Shown here: positions 23,098 to 33,185 of the stretch, in pieces
Numbering within the stretch: the stretch's first letter is position 1
How the letters are laid out: every line of letters begins with the position of its first letter
NCBI GenBank assembly: GCA_963662175.1
Contig: OY759215.1
Location: forward strand, 10,715,079 to 10,779,078
Length of the DNA: 64,000 nt
Direction: 5' to 3'
Source of the DNA: Aradus depressus
Taxonomy: Eukaryota; Arthropoda; Insecta; Hemiptera; Aradidae
Notes under the pieces: model-generated
What the model was told of the DNA's origin: nothing
The model's input: the letters and a program-made list of their open reading frames with translations, nothing else
The model's database searches: none
Program-made: the position numbers and the translations under genes

Positions 23098-23247
23098 TCT
23101 TCCGCTTCCCTTTGGTCAATTTAGCTGGAAATCACTAAATGTTGTCGTTAGAGGGTTCTGGATTCACAAATACAATTTCGTGTAGGAAGTTATCGTGTTC
23201 ATAAACACGACAGACATGCACATTTTTTTTTCATATTTGGAATCTTA
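23098..23247 (-). repeat. DR-A, 5' region fragment
   Basis: TTCCCTTTGGTCAATTTAGC, TAGAGGGTTCTGGATTCAC and GTTATCGTGTTCATAAACAC match the first unit of DR-A in reverse; the hairpin end is missing. Confidence 0.65.
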
Positions 23248-24356
23248 CCTGTGAGTGAGTAGTGGTCAAGTATGGTGATTTAGCGAAATTGAGCACTACT
23301 AGATCTACTGATGCTGAAAATAACTATCTCCAGACTGTTGGTAGATGTGGAGAGGCTGTATAACTGAATGCAAGGAAAGACGCGAGGAAAAGATTCAGGT
23401 GGACAAGTCAGGAGATCACATGGCGATTCCCGGGACAGCATGCTCATCCAAATTTGGCCATCTCAACACGGCCCGGCAAGTAAAAAACTAAATGATTTTA
23501 CTAATAAAAAATATAATTTTAGCCATAAAAGAAAAAAAATTATAATCAAAGGGAGTAAAAAAACAGATAAAGGAAATTTTTGTAATTTTTTTAAACAAAA
23601 ATACAATTGTTGTTGTTTTTATATAAGGAGTTTTTAACAGAGATTTATTGTCATTATAGTAAAAAAAGTGTGAAAGATATATCGTGAAAAATATAAAAAG
23701 GAAATTTTAATGTAATAGTTGTCTCATTTTCTTTGTCCGTCACCTTCCACTCAGTTTTGTCATCATAAAAGAATGCACCTACCCCTGTTTAATTAAGTAA
23801 TGTGAAAGAGAAATAGCTGATATTGTTTTATTGTTGTTAATTGCATAATTTCATATCTTACATAACAATCCAGTAGATATGAACATTACAATATATATAG
23901 TTGAGGGGCAGTAATGCAATCTATGGAAAATATATTATATATTCAGTGGACTTTCATGTTTGCTGAGCGTATCAATCCGTGGTGATTTGATAGCAGCAGA
24001 GAACTATCTAGTCAGTGAGGATGTACACATTATTATAAACTCTAAATATAATTTAGAGACCGACCGGTCATTGAGTTGAGATCCCGAGAAAAGTACCTTT
24101 CTATAAACTGTCATATTGAAAAAACTAGGACTGCTAGCCCAAATATGTTTCCACAATAACAATAGAAAGTTTAGGATAGTGCTTGGAAGGTTCAGATATT
24201 AGTTTTGCACTGAAATTGTCTCCAGGCTTTTTTTGTCCTTCATTGTGTGAGTATCCATCCCCAGGCAAACATTTCTCTAAAATATCTTACAAATCTACCA
24301 AACAGCGACTACAGCGTAGAGTTTTTTTTTTGATAATGTTGATGGAACAATTAATA
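23248..24356. other. unassigned
   Basis: A lysine-rich 89-codon frame at 23368-23637 (+) comes from AT-rich sequence and matches nothing known to me. No other feature. Confidence 0.4.
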
Positions 24357-24479
24357 AAATAAGTAATTAGATTTATCAGTCCAACAATTTTTTTTTTTTA
24401 CCACAACTAGAATATAAAAATAACAAAAAAATATAAGAAAAAAAAAAATTGTTGGACTGATAAATCTAATTACTTATTT
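24357..24479. repeat. inverted-repeat (MITE-like) hairpin, about 41-bp arms
   Basis: AAGTAATTAGATTTATCAGT then CCAACAATTTTTTT on the left is repeated in inverted order on the right (24437-24479), around a 40-bp AT-rich loop. No transposase frame; family unknown. Confidence 0.75.
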
Positions 24480-24543
24480 AACAAGTTAGTCCACTACATC
24501 TGCCTACCACCAAGTGACAATGAATTTTTATTTCTCATTAAAG

Positions 24544-24666
24544 TTTTTTTTTTTTTTTTTTTTATTAGCCACATTTCCATGGCCTCGGGAGGGAGTTCTA
24601 TTAAATTAAACACTCCCTCACGGGATTCGAACCCGCAACGCTCTAGCCCGCACGGCCACCATGGCC
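24544..24666 (-). repeat. SINE-2 copy, internally deleted
   Basis: Minus orientation, with a T20 run as its poly-A tail (24544-24563), box B GGGTTCGAATCCC and head GGCCATGGTGGCCGTGCGGG. The stretch between the tRNA halves and part of the body are missing. Confidence 0.75.
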
Positions 24667-24779
24667 CCTCTACTAAAGGCTTAGAAATCCAGAAAAATGT
24701 TATTTAATTTATTGTTTATGAGATATTATGATTTCTGTCAATTATTGAGTTGATGAAAAATTAAGCTCGCAAGACAAGT

Positions 24780-25222
24780 TCATTTTATTTTATTATTTAT
24801 TTATTCTTGCAAATTTATTGTTTTTTAGTTTTGAAACATTATGGTAGATATGATTTTAACTATCATTTCTATGTATCTTCCCTTTGGCAGTTCTAGTTGG
24901 AAAACTCTTATTATTAAATTTTTATTTTCTCTTCATTTTTTTAATTTTTGTGCTATGGCTACCTCTATTGTACAATATTCCCTTTTCAAAGATATTATTT
25001 TGTTTTATATAACTTTGAATTGTTTTTGTTCTCTAATAGGTTGTACAATTTCTTTCTGTTTTCTATTAAATAGCATTTATTTATTTTGATGTTATTTGTA
25101 TCTTTTTATTTAGTTACTATTCTTATTTCTATATCTATAAAAATATCTCTTTTGTAAAACAAATTTCATTCATTGCCATATTGCTTGTATTCTTTAGTGC
25201 AATAAAAGTTTATCTATCTATC
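24780..25222 (+). other. possible LINE 3' UTR ending in (TCTA)n
   Basis: T-rich, G-poor sequence ending GTGCAATAAAAG then TTTATCTATCTATCTG. Some non-LTR elements end with AATAAA followed by a short tetranucleotide array. No coding remnant is visible, so the assignment is tentative. Confidence 0.35.
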
Positions 25223-25237
25223 TGTAAATGTTGACAT

Positions 25238-25794
25238 TTTTTTTTTGTATTTATTTATCTTAATCCATAACTATGAAAAAATGCAAAAACAGCGGCTGGG
25301 CTCACATGTACTATACAAAAGATAAAAAATAATAAAAATAAATATGACATGAAAGGCTTGAGAAAGGAAAAAACACCCAGAGGTGAACCCTCATGACAGG
25401 AGATCTCTATGCCAAACTCTCTTTAATCTTCTTGGGGGATTGTGGGGTAAATTTGTACTTAAAATTTTGCGAACTTCCAGATTGGTGTGAAAGTAAATTT
25501 TGGTGTAGAAACGTTGGTATAAATGTTTAATGCTTGTGTCTATGGGTGTGACGTTCAAGTCGCGGTGTAAAGTCTTGTTGCTAACGTATGGTGGGCATTG
25601 TGTGATCAGTCGGAGAGTCTTGGATTGAAATATCTGTGTTCTTTTGATGTTCGAAGTCTTGGCTGTACCATATATTTGTAAGCCATAGGTCCAGAGGGGT
25701 CGGAGAAGATAGGTATAACAATTCTGTTTTTGTCGAGTAGATAATTTAGAACGTCTATTCAAAATACCGTACAGTAGTCTAAGTCGCCGGTCTA
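25238..25794 (-). mobile_element. 5'-truncated Jockey-like LINE fragment with near-perfect TSD
   Basis: Minus-strand insertion bounded by GTAAATGTTGACAT (25224-25237) and GTAAATGTTAACAT (25795-25808), a 14-bp TSD with one mismatch. The T-run at its left edge is the poly-A tail in reverse. It encodes only an RT C-terminus plus 3' UTR. Confidence 0.8.
25391..25794 (-). pseudogene. Jockey-like RT C-terminal coding remnant
   Basis: Reads RRLRLLYGILNRRSKLS, LLRPLWTYGLQIYGTAK, then PPYVSNKTLHRDLNV and ends PPRRLKRVWHRDLLS before a stop. It is open across its whole length but lacks palm, fingers and endonuclease because of 5' truncation. Close relative of the fragment at 18.7 kb. Confidence 0.75.
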
Positions 25795-25842
25795 GTAAAT
25801 GTTAACATGAACAAAAAATAAAATAAAAATAAAAAAGCCTTT

Positions 25843-26110
25843 AGTGAATCACCGGCTATGTACTTCCCCAGCGTAAATTAATCAACTAAGTTTTGCCCCC
25901 TCTCAAACCAATTTACCGATTTGGCTGAAAGTCAGTAGGGGTCTTATTCAGGGACTGAATCTTCAAACTACATTTTGTGTTAATACATTCATTATGTCGA
26001 GTGTTATTAGGGTTTTTTGAGTTGCGCCCTTAAGTTTATTTGCCGATTTTGTTGAAATCGTTCTTTCTTGGTCCTGGATCCACATTTAAAAAGTTCATGT
26101 CGATAAGAAA
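25843..26110 (-). repeat. DR-A, distal (3') part
   Basis: Starts at the distal signature GTGAATCACCGGCTATGTAC then TTCCCCAGCG and CCCCCTCTCAAACCAATTTA, continuing into one or two internal units (CATTATGTCGAGTGTTATTA). Confidence 0.7.
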
Positions 26111-26473
26111 AATGTGTGGCGTATCATTTGAACGGGGGAAGGTTGGGAGGTACAAAGTGAAACGTCACACGGTCTCTTGGGAAGCCTACAAAACTCCCTT
26201 CTAAATGGATTATACGGATTGGGCCACATTAAGGATGTTTAATACCTGCATTTCACGCTTCGGATCAAGTCATTTTAACTGCTATGTATTTTGATGGGTT
26301 TTTAGGTCAAATACTTAAACAAAGTTCTTAAAGCGAAAGGGGACGGACCAGAGATTTTATGAGGGGACTTGAAGGCTGGCGGGTCCTAATGGCCGTTTTC
26401 AGGAATTCAACATTTTCCATTGTTTATTTTCTGCAAAAGATGCCGACGATTCTATTGACTCTATATGAATATA
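26111..26473. other. unassigned
   Basis: Nothing recognised. Confidence 0.45.
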
Positions 26474-27171
26474 CAGTAGAACCTCTTTAAGTCGAACCTC
26501 GATAAGTCGAAAACCTCCAAAACTCGAAAAAAGTTTTGTTTCTTTCCCTTCAAGCCCCAAAACCTCCATTACTCGAAATCTCAACCCTCTATTAGTCGAG
26601 TCCCTACAAGCCATTTTGGTACATATTTTCCCTCTATAACTCGAAAAAATAAATTGGACCTCTGTATCTCGAACATAGCAATGTTTCATTTTACAACTTT
26701 TACAACTCGATTATTTGAAACTTATTACCTCTATAGCTCGAAGAAAAATAAGTTACCGACTACAAGAATTTGCCGACAATGTACACCATTGTTTCTTAGA
26801 AAACAATTTAGGAGTATACAATAAATAGGATTACCAATTCTAAGAAATGATGAAGGATATTATTATTGATTTCATTTGAACTTTAGCGAAGCAAGTCATT
26901 TGTTGTCCATTGAAAAATTGTCAGAAGTAGTTTGGTTCAAACCAGCAACTCGGAAGAACAAGAAGTTTCTGCTCTTTATACCTTAGACAATGCTATAGAT
27001 AGAGAACAACCGAATAATCTAAAGCAAAAAAAAATTACTGACTTTTTTTAATACCTTAACCTCTACAAGTCGAATCAAAATCCGCCTGTCGAAATCCTCC
27101 ATAAGTAGAAAACTCTATAACTCGATTTTTTTGGCGTCTCCCTTGATGTTCGACTTATAGAGGTTCTACTG
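26474..27171 (+). mobile_element. pogo/Tigger-type element derivative
   Basis: Inverted ends CAGTAGAACCTCTTTAAGTC (left) and GACTTATAGAGGTTCTACTG (right), flanked by TA on both sides, as in the Tc1/mariner superfamily. Sequence just inside both ends is rich in AAGTCGAA / ACTCGA motifs. At 698 bp it is far too short for a full transposase, but the interior retains a transposase C-terminus in the same orientation. Confidence 0.8.
26944..27051 (+). pseudogene. Tigger/Jerky-type transposase C-terminal remnant
   Basis: The 35-residue open tail contains SNSEEQEVSALYTLDNAID and then LKQKKITDFF before TAA 27049-27051. Acidic tails ending in ITDFF are typical of Tigger/pogo transposases. The DDE core and the DNA-binding domains are deleted. 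Confidence 0.6.
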
Positions 27172-27420
27172 TATATCATTCTCTTAAGGGCCTTGCTATC
27201 TACAAAATGACTACCGACGTTTTTTGATTTAAAGTTTTTTTAAGAGTTTCTTAATATCAATATTAATGACACTTTACTCTTCTCAAATTGATTCTTAATC
27301 CAAGGGATTTTTTAGAATAAAAAATAAAAATCTGGGTAGGCAGGGAATTGATTCTACGTAGAATAATAGAATAAATATTGACCGGTTCAAGCCTGCAAAA
27401 TAAATATGTTGGTACATGGA

Positions 27421-28278
27421 TGTGCAGATCACCAGCAATGTGCTTCCCCAGAACGAATTAATCGATCAAGTTTTCGCTCTTTCTTCAAAACCAATCGATC
27501 GATTGTACTAAAAATCAGTAATTGATTTACATAGGGACTTCAGACTCATACTAAGTTTTGTGTCGATATATTCATTACATCGGCAGTTATTTTGGATTTT
27601 CACCTATTAACCGTTAATAATTTGCAAAAGCTCAATAGTATTTATATATTTACTATTAAATATTTGAAACTAAACAAATGTGTGCAGGTCTGAAATGCAG
27701 ATTTTATTTCCTTGTTACTTCTATTGAGTTCTGTTCTCTTTATTTCATTGCAGTCAGTAGACAATTTTTAGTTTAAAATGTAATAATCTTTTAATTTCCA
27801 CCAGCATGTCATACTTGCTTTCTTTTAAGTTTTCACCAGAATGGACTTTTCATTTATTTATTATTGTTATTTTATTACTTTATAAGTTGTTTTTATATAA
27901 GTCTTATTGTTTATTTCTTCATTTTGTAAATATTTTTACTCTACCAATTTTCTTTTCCGTTTCTAAGCAAACCATTTTCATTTAATCTAATGTTCAATTT
28001 ACTAACAAGATTTTTGTCACCCTTAGCTAGATTATTTTCTCTTGTTTTTCTTCTATTTAATAAGTTTTCTCTTTCTTTCAAGAATATTTTTCTCTTTACT
28101 CTATTCTTACTTGAGCACCATTAGAGAACTTTTTATTTATTTTTCTATTCATCTCTTCACATGTTTATATTTATTTCCTGTATTTTTTTAACTATTCTTT
28201 ATTCTTATAATTTCCAGTACCATGTATTATGCCAACCTCGATCTGTAATATACTATCTCATGTATAAAAAACAGATGT

Positions 28279-28310
<32 letters not shown>

Positions 28311-28530
28311 TTGGATTTTCATGTCGAGCGCCTCTTCTTTAATCCTTATTTCCTTTCTGACGATTCCGCGGAAAATTAATAAGTGTCTGCTTATGAAATT
28401 TTGAATTTACGTATGAAATATTAAGTCGATACATTCATTCTATTGTGTTCTCAGGGTCACACAGACTGATATATTTTTTTTTCTTTTTTGGATTGAGGTG
28501 GTCGGAAAACATGAAATTCAGTTGAAAACA
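27421..28530 (-). repeat. DR-A copy split by a LINE insertion
   Basis: The distal part (27421-27602, from GTGCTTCCCCAGAACGAATT) and the proximal units (28311-28530) are in register, separated by an insertion with an 11-bp TSD at 27603-28310. The insertion therefore post-dates this copy. Confidence 0.7.
27603..28310 (+). mobile_element. 5'-truncated retroinsertion (non-coding LINE 3' end) with TSD
   Basis: Flanked by TTGGATTTTCA at 27592-27602 and 28311-28321. It consists of T-rich, G-poor sequence ending in A16 and a TA repeat at its right side. No coding remnant; presumably the long 3' UTR of a LINE. Confidence 0.7.
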
Positions 28531-28937
28531 GAATTTAAAGAAGGGTAGTCATTAAGGCATTTTTTGATTAGATGTTTTTTTATGAGTTTTGATGATATTT
28601 CAACACTATCTAGCATGCAATACTGCGCCTGCATCTTGTTAGTAAGGATTGGGTTGATGTTTTACTGTCTGATTACTAATTCCCCACAGCAGGCAGGTAA
28701 TGTAGCCACTAAGCCGACTAGACCCTGGATCTGCTACTAAATCACAGCTAGCCAACTGTGCTACTGGCATTAACGAGTTTCATCTGAATCACCCTACCTC
28801 GTTGTAATGGTCTGTCTCCTCCCCACTCCTCCCATATTATACGGTTATTCAGATAATGTTATTTTACAAGTCTAGTTGGAAGTTGGAAAGAAAATAGAAA
28901 TAAGAAAGTAGTGAGTCATTTATTTTTCCTAGCTTTT
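28531..28937. other. unassigned
   Basis: A degraded GCTAGCC..GCTACTGGC stretch near 28750 could be an old SINE, but I cannot support it. Confidence 0.35.
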
Positions 28938-29475
28938 TACTTCCCCAGTTATACGGAGTTATAGGAAAAGTTATATAATTCGGTGGGGAATTTTCACCGG
29001 AATTTCATGTTTTTCGAACCCCTGATTCCAAAAATTGAAAAAGTTTATCTGTATGTCTGTGTGTGTGTCTGTGAACTCGATAACTCCCTATAGAATGAAA
29101 GTATCGAACAGGAAATAGTATTTGTATCAGAACCCTCTAGGACGACAACTGTTGATTTTCAACCAAATCTGCCAAAAGGAAGAGGAGGATTAAGAGAGGG
29201 GCTTAACACAAAAACTCTAATAATTGCCGTTGAATAAGTTGAAAGCCCTATAAGGACGACATCTATTTATTTTCAGCGGAATCAGCCGAAAAGGGAGGAA
29301 TATACTCAAAACTTTCAATAACTTCCATTGTAATGAATCTATCAGCACAAAATTTTGTATGTAGATTCAAAACCCTGTAATAATGACATCTATTAATTTT
29401 CCGCGAAAACCAAGTATTGGGGGATCAGAAAGGGCTAATTAAAAGAAACAATAACTAGCAACTTAATGAATGATG
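28938..29475 (+). repeat. DR-A copy showing its internal tandem units
   Basis: Hairpin module at the left (ACTTCCCCAGTTATACGG), then three to four units of roughly 100-140 bp, each with an AACTCTAATAACTGCC-like start, a TGTAGATTCAAAACCCT-like middle and a TTCAGC..AAT..GCC(A/G)AA end. The units are visibly degenerate. Confidence 0.75.
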
Positions 29476-29595
29476 AATGTGAAATTTAATATTTATCTGA
29501 AGCTTCTATGTGTATTTATTTTTTAATGTGGCATTAATGTATAAGAAAAACCAGGCATTTTTTCTTTTTTCCTTTTGAGGTAGTCTAATATTAAT

Positions 29596-29850
29596 TTAAT
29601 ATTTTTGTATGTCATAGAAGCCCATAATATTCATTATGAGAGTGAACCTTGAGTTTCCCATTTTATGTACCTGCCATATTTTCTGAGGTGAATAGTACAA
29701 ATCCTTTGATCTCATTCCATGTCGAAAACATTCCGCAGAAACAAATCTTTTACCATCCCTTCGGATTCCTGTCTTTACCATTCTCAAAAGGGATGTGGGT
29801 GCCTCTGAAACATCCCTTATGAAATTTACATCAGGGGTTCGGAATACCAC
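29596..29850 (-). other. 84-codon open frame, unrecognised
   Basis: Composition is more protein-like than neighbouring frames (mixed residues, contains RMVKTGIRRDGKRFVSAECF), but I recognise no family and there is no ATG at the frame start, promoter or splice signal I would trust. It could be an exon or TE relic; it is listed only because it stands out from the AT-rich background. Confidence 0.2.
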
Positions 29851-30318
29851 TTCAAACAGACCATTGTGGTCTCAAATGGCTCACGTCAAGGAACCTTATG
29901 AATAATTGTTTAATTCTTGTGTCTCTTTCTAAATTTGTAATAACAAATTTAATGTTCGTTACAATTTGTGTTTGTGATAAAGGAAAGTGTAATTATGTAC
30001 AATTTTCCTCTTCAGAACTTCTTTCTTGGTGTTTGAGATTTTTCAAAAGGGACAAATTCTGTTGTCATTCTGTCTTAAGGCTAAATGGGACGCCAAGTGT
30101 GCGAGAGAGATAGAAGTTAGACAAATTTATCCCCACACTCGAAGCTACAAAAATGATCCTATGTTGGTTTTAAAAAATCATTTACATTCATAAAACAAAT
30201 TTTTATGGTCGATCAATTTTTTTTATGATGCTTCAGTGGTCAAAATTTCCTGCCATCCATAGAATGTTGACATGAGCATGCCAGTCTGTTAGTTTCTAAA
30301 CTTTATGTTTTTTGTATC
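29851..30318. other. unassigned
   Basis: A short 71-codon frame at 29898-30113 (+) is not recognised. Otherwise featureless. Confidence 0.35.
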
Positions 30319-30425
30319 CCCAGCTGTGAGGAGCCAAGTATAGGGGAAGTTATGTAATCGGTGAGGAATACGATTTTGAGTTTTCACCGGTTTTCCCTGA
30401 GTTTCCCCTGATCCCAAACGTGAAA
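30319..30425 (+). repeat. DR-A, 5' fragment
   Basis: CCCCAGCTGTGAGGAGCC with AAGTATAGGGGAAGTTATG, then GTAATCGGTGAGGAATACG, then truncation against a second, inverted fragment. Confidence 0.7.
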
Positions 30426-30430
30426 AAAAA

Positions 30431-30620
30431 AGTCAATGAATCACCGGCAAGTTCCCCAGAACGAATTAATTAACTTTTCGCTCCCCCTCCAAAACCAGTC
30501 GACCATTTGCGCTAATATTCAACAGTTGACTTACATATGGGCTCCTAAATCCTCGTACTAAATTTTGTGTCGATAAGATCATTATATCGGCAGTTATTGG
30601 GTTATTGAGTTGAGCCTCCG
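30431..30620 (-). repeat. DR-A, distal fragment
   Basis: AATGAATCACCGGCAAGTTC, CGCTCCCCCTCCAAAACCAG and GTGTCGATAAGATCATTATA in minus orientation. It ends in the exact palindrome at 30602-30639. Confidence 0.7.
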
Positions 30621-30639
30621 CGGAGGCTCAACTCAATAA
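30602..30639. repeat. perfect 38-bp palindrome without spacer
   Basis: TTATTGAGTTGAGCCTCCG followed directly by its exact reverse complement. The left half is DR-A sequence, so this looks like a local inverted duplication at a DR-A break. Confidence 0.85.
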
Positions 30640-31026
30640 TATTCATTATAACGATAGTTTTGTGGAATCCAAAGGAATACTGCCAACCGTAAGAAGACAA
30701 CATCTTTTATTTCTATGAAAAGATATAATTAAATGTTCTATTTTTTTTTCCAACAAACTCTTCAAATATGCGAATGCACTCTTCAATAAAAATATTTCAA
30801 ATATGTCCCAGAACATCTCTTCAGGAAGAGTAGTTCCGTCTATACAGATAGGTTCTAACGGGTTGGATATTTATTGAGAGGTCAAAGACCAATTGATCGC
30901 TGTGGAAAATTGGTTTATCACTCTGAAAAAATAATTGATGGATTGGCTGCTGACAGACAGAATGAAGAACAACAACCGGTATGACCCATATTGCTGATAT
31001 CCTTCTGGATTGCCTAATACAAATTT

Positions 31027-31100
31027 GAGCTCGTAGCTCAGTGGTAGCCTGCTAGACTACTGAGCTCAAAGTCGCGGGTTCGTAACCCGGCATTTAATTA
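31027..31100 (+). repeat. SINE-1 tRNA-like head
   Basis: GAGCTCGTAGCTCAGTGGTA (box A) and GCGGGTTCGTAACCCGGC (box B with one change) with a central ACTACTGAGCTCAAAGTC. It lacks a paired acceptor stem and an intact box B, so it is a SINE head rather than a tRNA gene. Inverted copy at 53102-53175. Confidence 0.65.
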
Positions 31101-31146
31101 TTAAATAATATTTAAAAAAAAACCTTTACAGTTGTATCTTTCTTAC

Positions 31147-31417
31147 TTCCCCAGTTATAAAAATTATAGGGGAAGTTTTGTAATCGGTCAAAAATTGTAT
31201 GCAGTGTTTTCAATGGAATAACTCCCTATAGCTTGAAAATATCGACACGAAATTTTATATGTGTATCCAGAACTATTACACTTATTTTCAGCCAAATTGG
31301 CCGAAGGGACTAGGGGGATTAGGGGGGGGGGGGGGGGGGGGGCAACACAAAAACTCTAATAACTGCCGTTCTAATGAATGTTTTGACACGAAATTTCACA
31401 TGCATATTCACCCATCA
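31147..31417 (+). repeat. DR-A, 5' half with G21 tract
   Basis: ACTTCCCCAGTTATAAAAAT with TATAGGGGAAGTTTTG hairpin, then one and a half units. A run of 21 G at 31322-31342 replaces the usual GGGGATCAGAGGGG stretch. Truncated at 31417; the inverted copy at 52571-53059 continues to the full distal end. Confidence 0.75.
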
Positions 31418-31468
31418 TTTTTATTGACCTAAGGCAGGACAACAGTTGCATCTTTATGAATAAAAGCC

Positions 31469-31497
<29 letters not shown>
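31469..31497. repeat. A29 run after AATAAA
   Basis: Preceded by TGAATAAAAGCC, which looks like the 3' end of a retroinserted sequence, but the inserted body cannot be delimited. Confidence 0.6.
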
Positions 31498-31499
<2 letters not shown>

Positions 31500-31591
31500 G
31501 TATCTATTGTATTTATTAATATATACTCATATTTTCAAGTATTTATTTATATAGAGATGTTTTCGCCAGAGATCTTGTGGAAGTTTATTGT

Positions 31592-31830
31592 AAATACTAC
31601 TGTATAAAACACTTAGAACAAGTCAAGAATTGCACTATATTTATATAAAATACACAATATATTTTGCTGGTTAGAGCATTGTCAAGTGTACAGGATACAG
31701 ATGCATACAGCAGTCATAAGTCTGGATCCTGTACACTTGACAATGCTCTAACCAGCGAAATATATTCTGTATTTTATATAAATATAGTGGAATTCTTGAC
31801 TTGTTCTAAGTGTTTTATTCAGTAGTATTT
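31592..31830. mobile_element. foldback/MITE-like element, about 105-bp arms
   Basis: AAATACTACTGTATAAAACA...TGCTGGTTAGAGCATTGTC and GTGTACAGGAT on the left recur inverted on the right with a few mismatches, around a loop of about 25 bp. No coding; superfamily unknown. Confidence 0.75.
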
Positions 31831-31948
31831 ATTTATATATTTCATTTATTATTTTTTAGTATTGTTATTAATAATCACATGAGTGTCCGACACTAAGAGT
31901 TAGCTCTTTATAAGCTATTTTAACATATACATTCTTATGACATCTCCT

Positions 31949-32112
31949 AGTAGTAGAGGCTCGGCACCATCGCTTAACGTCCCATCCGAAGGACAACGCT
32001 TAAGTTTATTTTACCTCTCAGATAAAATAAACCTATTGGCCTCGACCAGGTTTCGAACCCGCGGTTTTGAGCTCAGTAGTAAGCAAGCACGCATACCACT
32101 GAGCTACTGGCC
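31949..32112 (-). repeat. SINE-1 copy, 3' truncated
   Basis: Minus strand: GGCCAGTAGCTCAGTGGTAT (box A), CGGGTTCGAAACC (box B) and the TTATTTTATCTGAGAGGTAA body; ends near GGTGCCGAGCCTC. Confidence 0.8.
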
Positions 32113-32683
32113 TAAAAAAGAAGAAAGCAATCAACATTTAAAATTTACCCTACTTTTACACAATTAATTAATTATTTTGGCTTTCTATTTAGGTTTTTAT
32201 CCTATTATTGTTTAGCCTTTGTCTGGAACAACATCCAAATGTTCACCTCTCGTGACATTAACTGCACTTAGTGGGAGGTTATACGTGGCATTTTGTACGT
32301 TGCCAATCCCAATACCAAATCACTTTGTCAGCAGAAATACAATTAGCGACAAGTAGATTCAAGGCTCGGTCCATTAGGTTTGTAGCTAACAACACAAATA
32401 GCCTGACAATGAGGCCCTATCAAGCCATTCTCATCTATTTAATAACGTGAAAAATGCCGAAAAAAGTCCTCACCTTTAATAAATTGTTTCCTCAAAATTT
32501 GATCAAACTAAATTATATTCTTGTCCAGAAAGGAATAATAATACTTGGATTAATAATTCTTATTTCCGTTAAACAATAACATGTTAATAGGGTAGGTCAT
32601 AAAAATACATAAGAAGGTTATAGATACATAAGAAGGTTATAGATACATAAACAGCTATTAAATTTAAGGGGCTTTATTTTTTG
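32113..32683. other. unassigned, with a short duplication
   Basis: GATACATAAGAAGGTTATA repeats about 2.5 times at 32607-32655. Nothing else recognised. Confidence 0.45.
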
Positions 32684-33185
32684 GTTTTTATAACGTATCT
32701 ATAATAGACGTTTCGGGAAGTACCTATTCCCATTATCAGTATCTACAATTTATTTGATGTTTGTTACGTTAACAATTTTTCTCATATCAATCAAATTCTT
32801 TTTTTTTTTTTCACAGAGCACATTTATTGCGTCGACCTCTAAGTTAAACCTAGTCTTTAAAACAAGAATTTGATTAATAGAGAAAAATTGTTAACAAAAA
32901 GAACAACAAATAAAAGGGGGAGCCATGGTGGCCGTGCGGGCTAGAGCGTAGGGCTTTGGTCGCATGGTTTGCGGGTTCGAATCCCGTCCGGCAGTGAGTT
33001 TTATTTCGTAGATAGAACTCCCTCCCGGGGCCATGGATGTCACAAATATAACTAAATAACACATTGACATGGCTAATATGCACCGTACATAAGGGCAAAA
33101 AAAAAAAATGTTAACAAATAAAATATATAGATACTTATGATGGGAGCACTTCCTGAAAAGTCTGTAGTTTCTAGGTTATAAAAAA
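32684..33185. mobile_element. diverged foldback element interrupted by a SINE
   Basis: Outer inverted ends: TTATAACGTATCTATAATAG with TTTCGGGAAGTACCTATTCC versus, in reverse, TTATAACCTAGAAACTACAG with TTTTCAGGAAGTGCTCCCAT. A nested inverted pair, GTTAACAATTTTTCTC near 32768 and GAGAAAAATTGTTAAC near 32879, lies inside. A SINE-2 copy with its own TSD sits within the right half. The left breakpoint of the 20-kb tandem duplication (33164) lies in the right end of this element. Confidence 0.6.
32916..33112 (+). repeat. SINE-2, full copy with 11-bp TSD
   Basis: Head GGGGAGCCATGGTGGCCGTG, CGGGCTAGAGCGTAGGGC, box B GGGTTCGAATCCCG, body TTATTTCGTAGATAGAACTC and CCGGGGCCATGGATGTCAC, tail CATAAGGGC plus A12. 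Flanked by AACAAATAAAA at 32905-32915 and 33113-33123. The best reference copy of the family in the window. Confidence 0.88.

Larger units (their letters stand above)
30889..31417 (+). repeat. segment duplicated in inverted orientation at 52783-53314
   Basis: Base-by-base inverted match to 52783-53313, differing visibly only in the G tract (21 here, 23 there). It contains a SINE-1 head and the 5' half of a DR-A copy. The match stops at 31417 (after CACCCATCA); at the other end it stops at the tandem-duplication junction. Confidence 0.85.

Noticed and set aside
31027..31100. Functional tRNA gene
   Set aside because: Box A and box B are present, but the acceptor stem does not pair and the same head occurs in SINE copies with a shared body.
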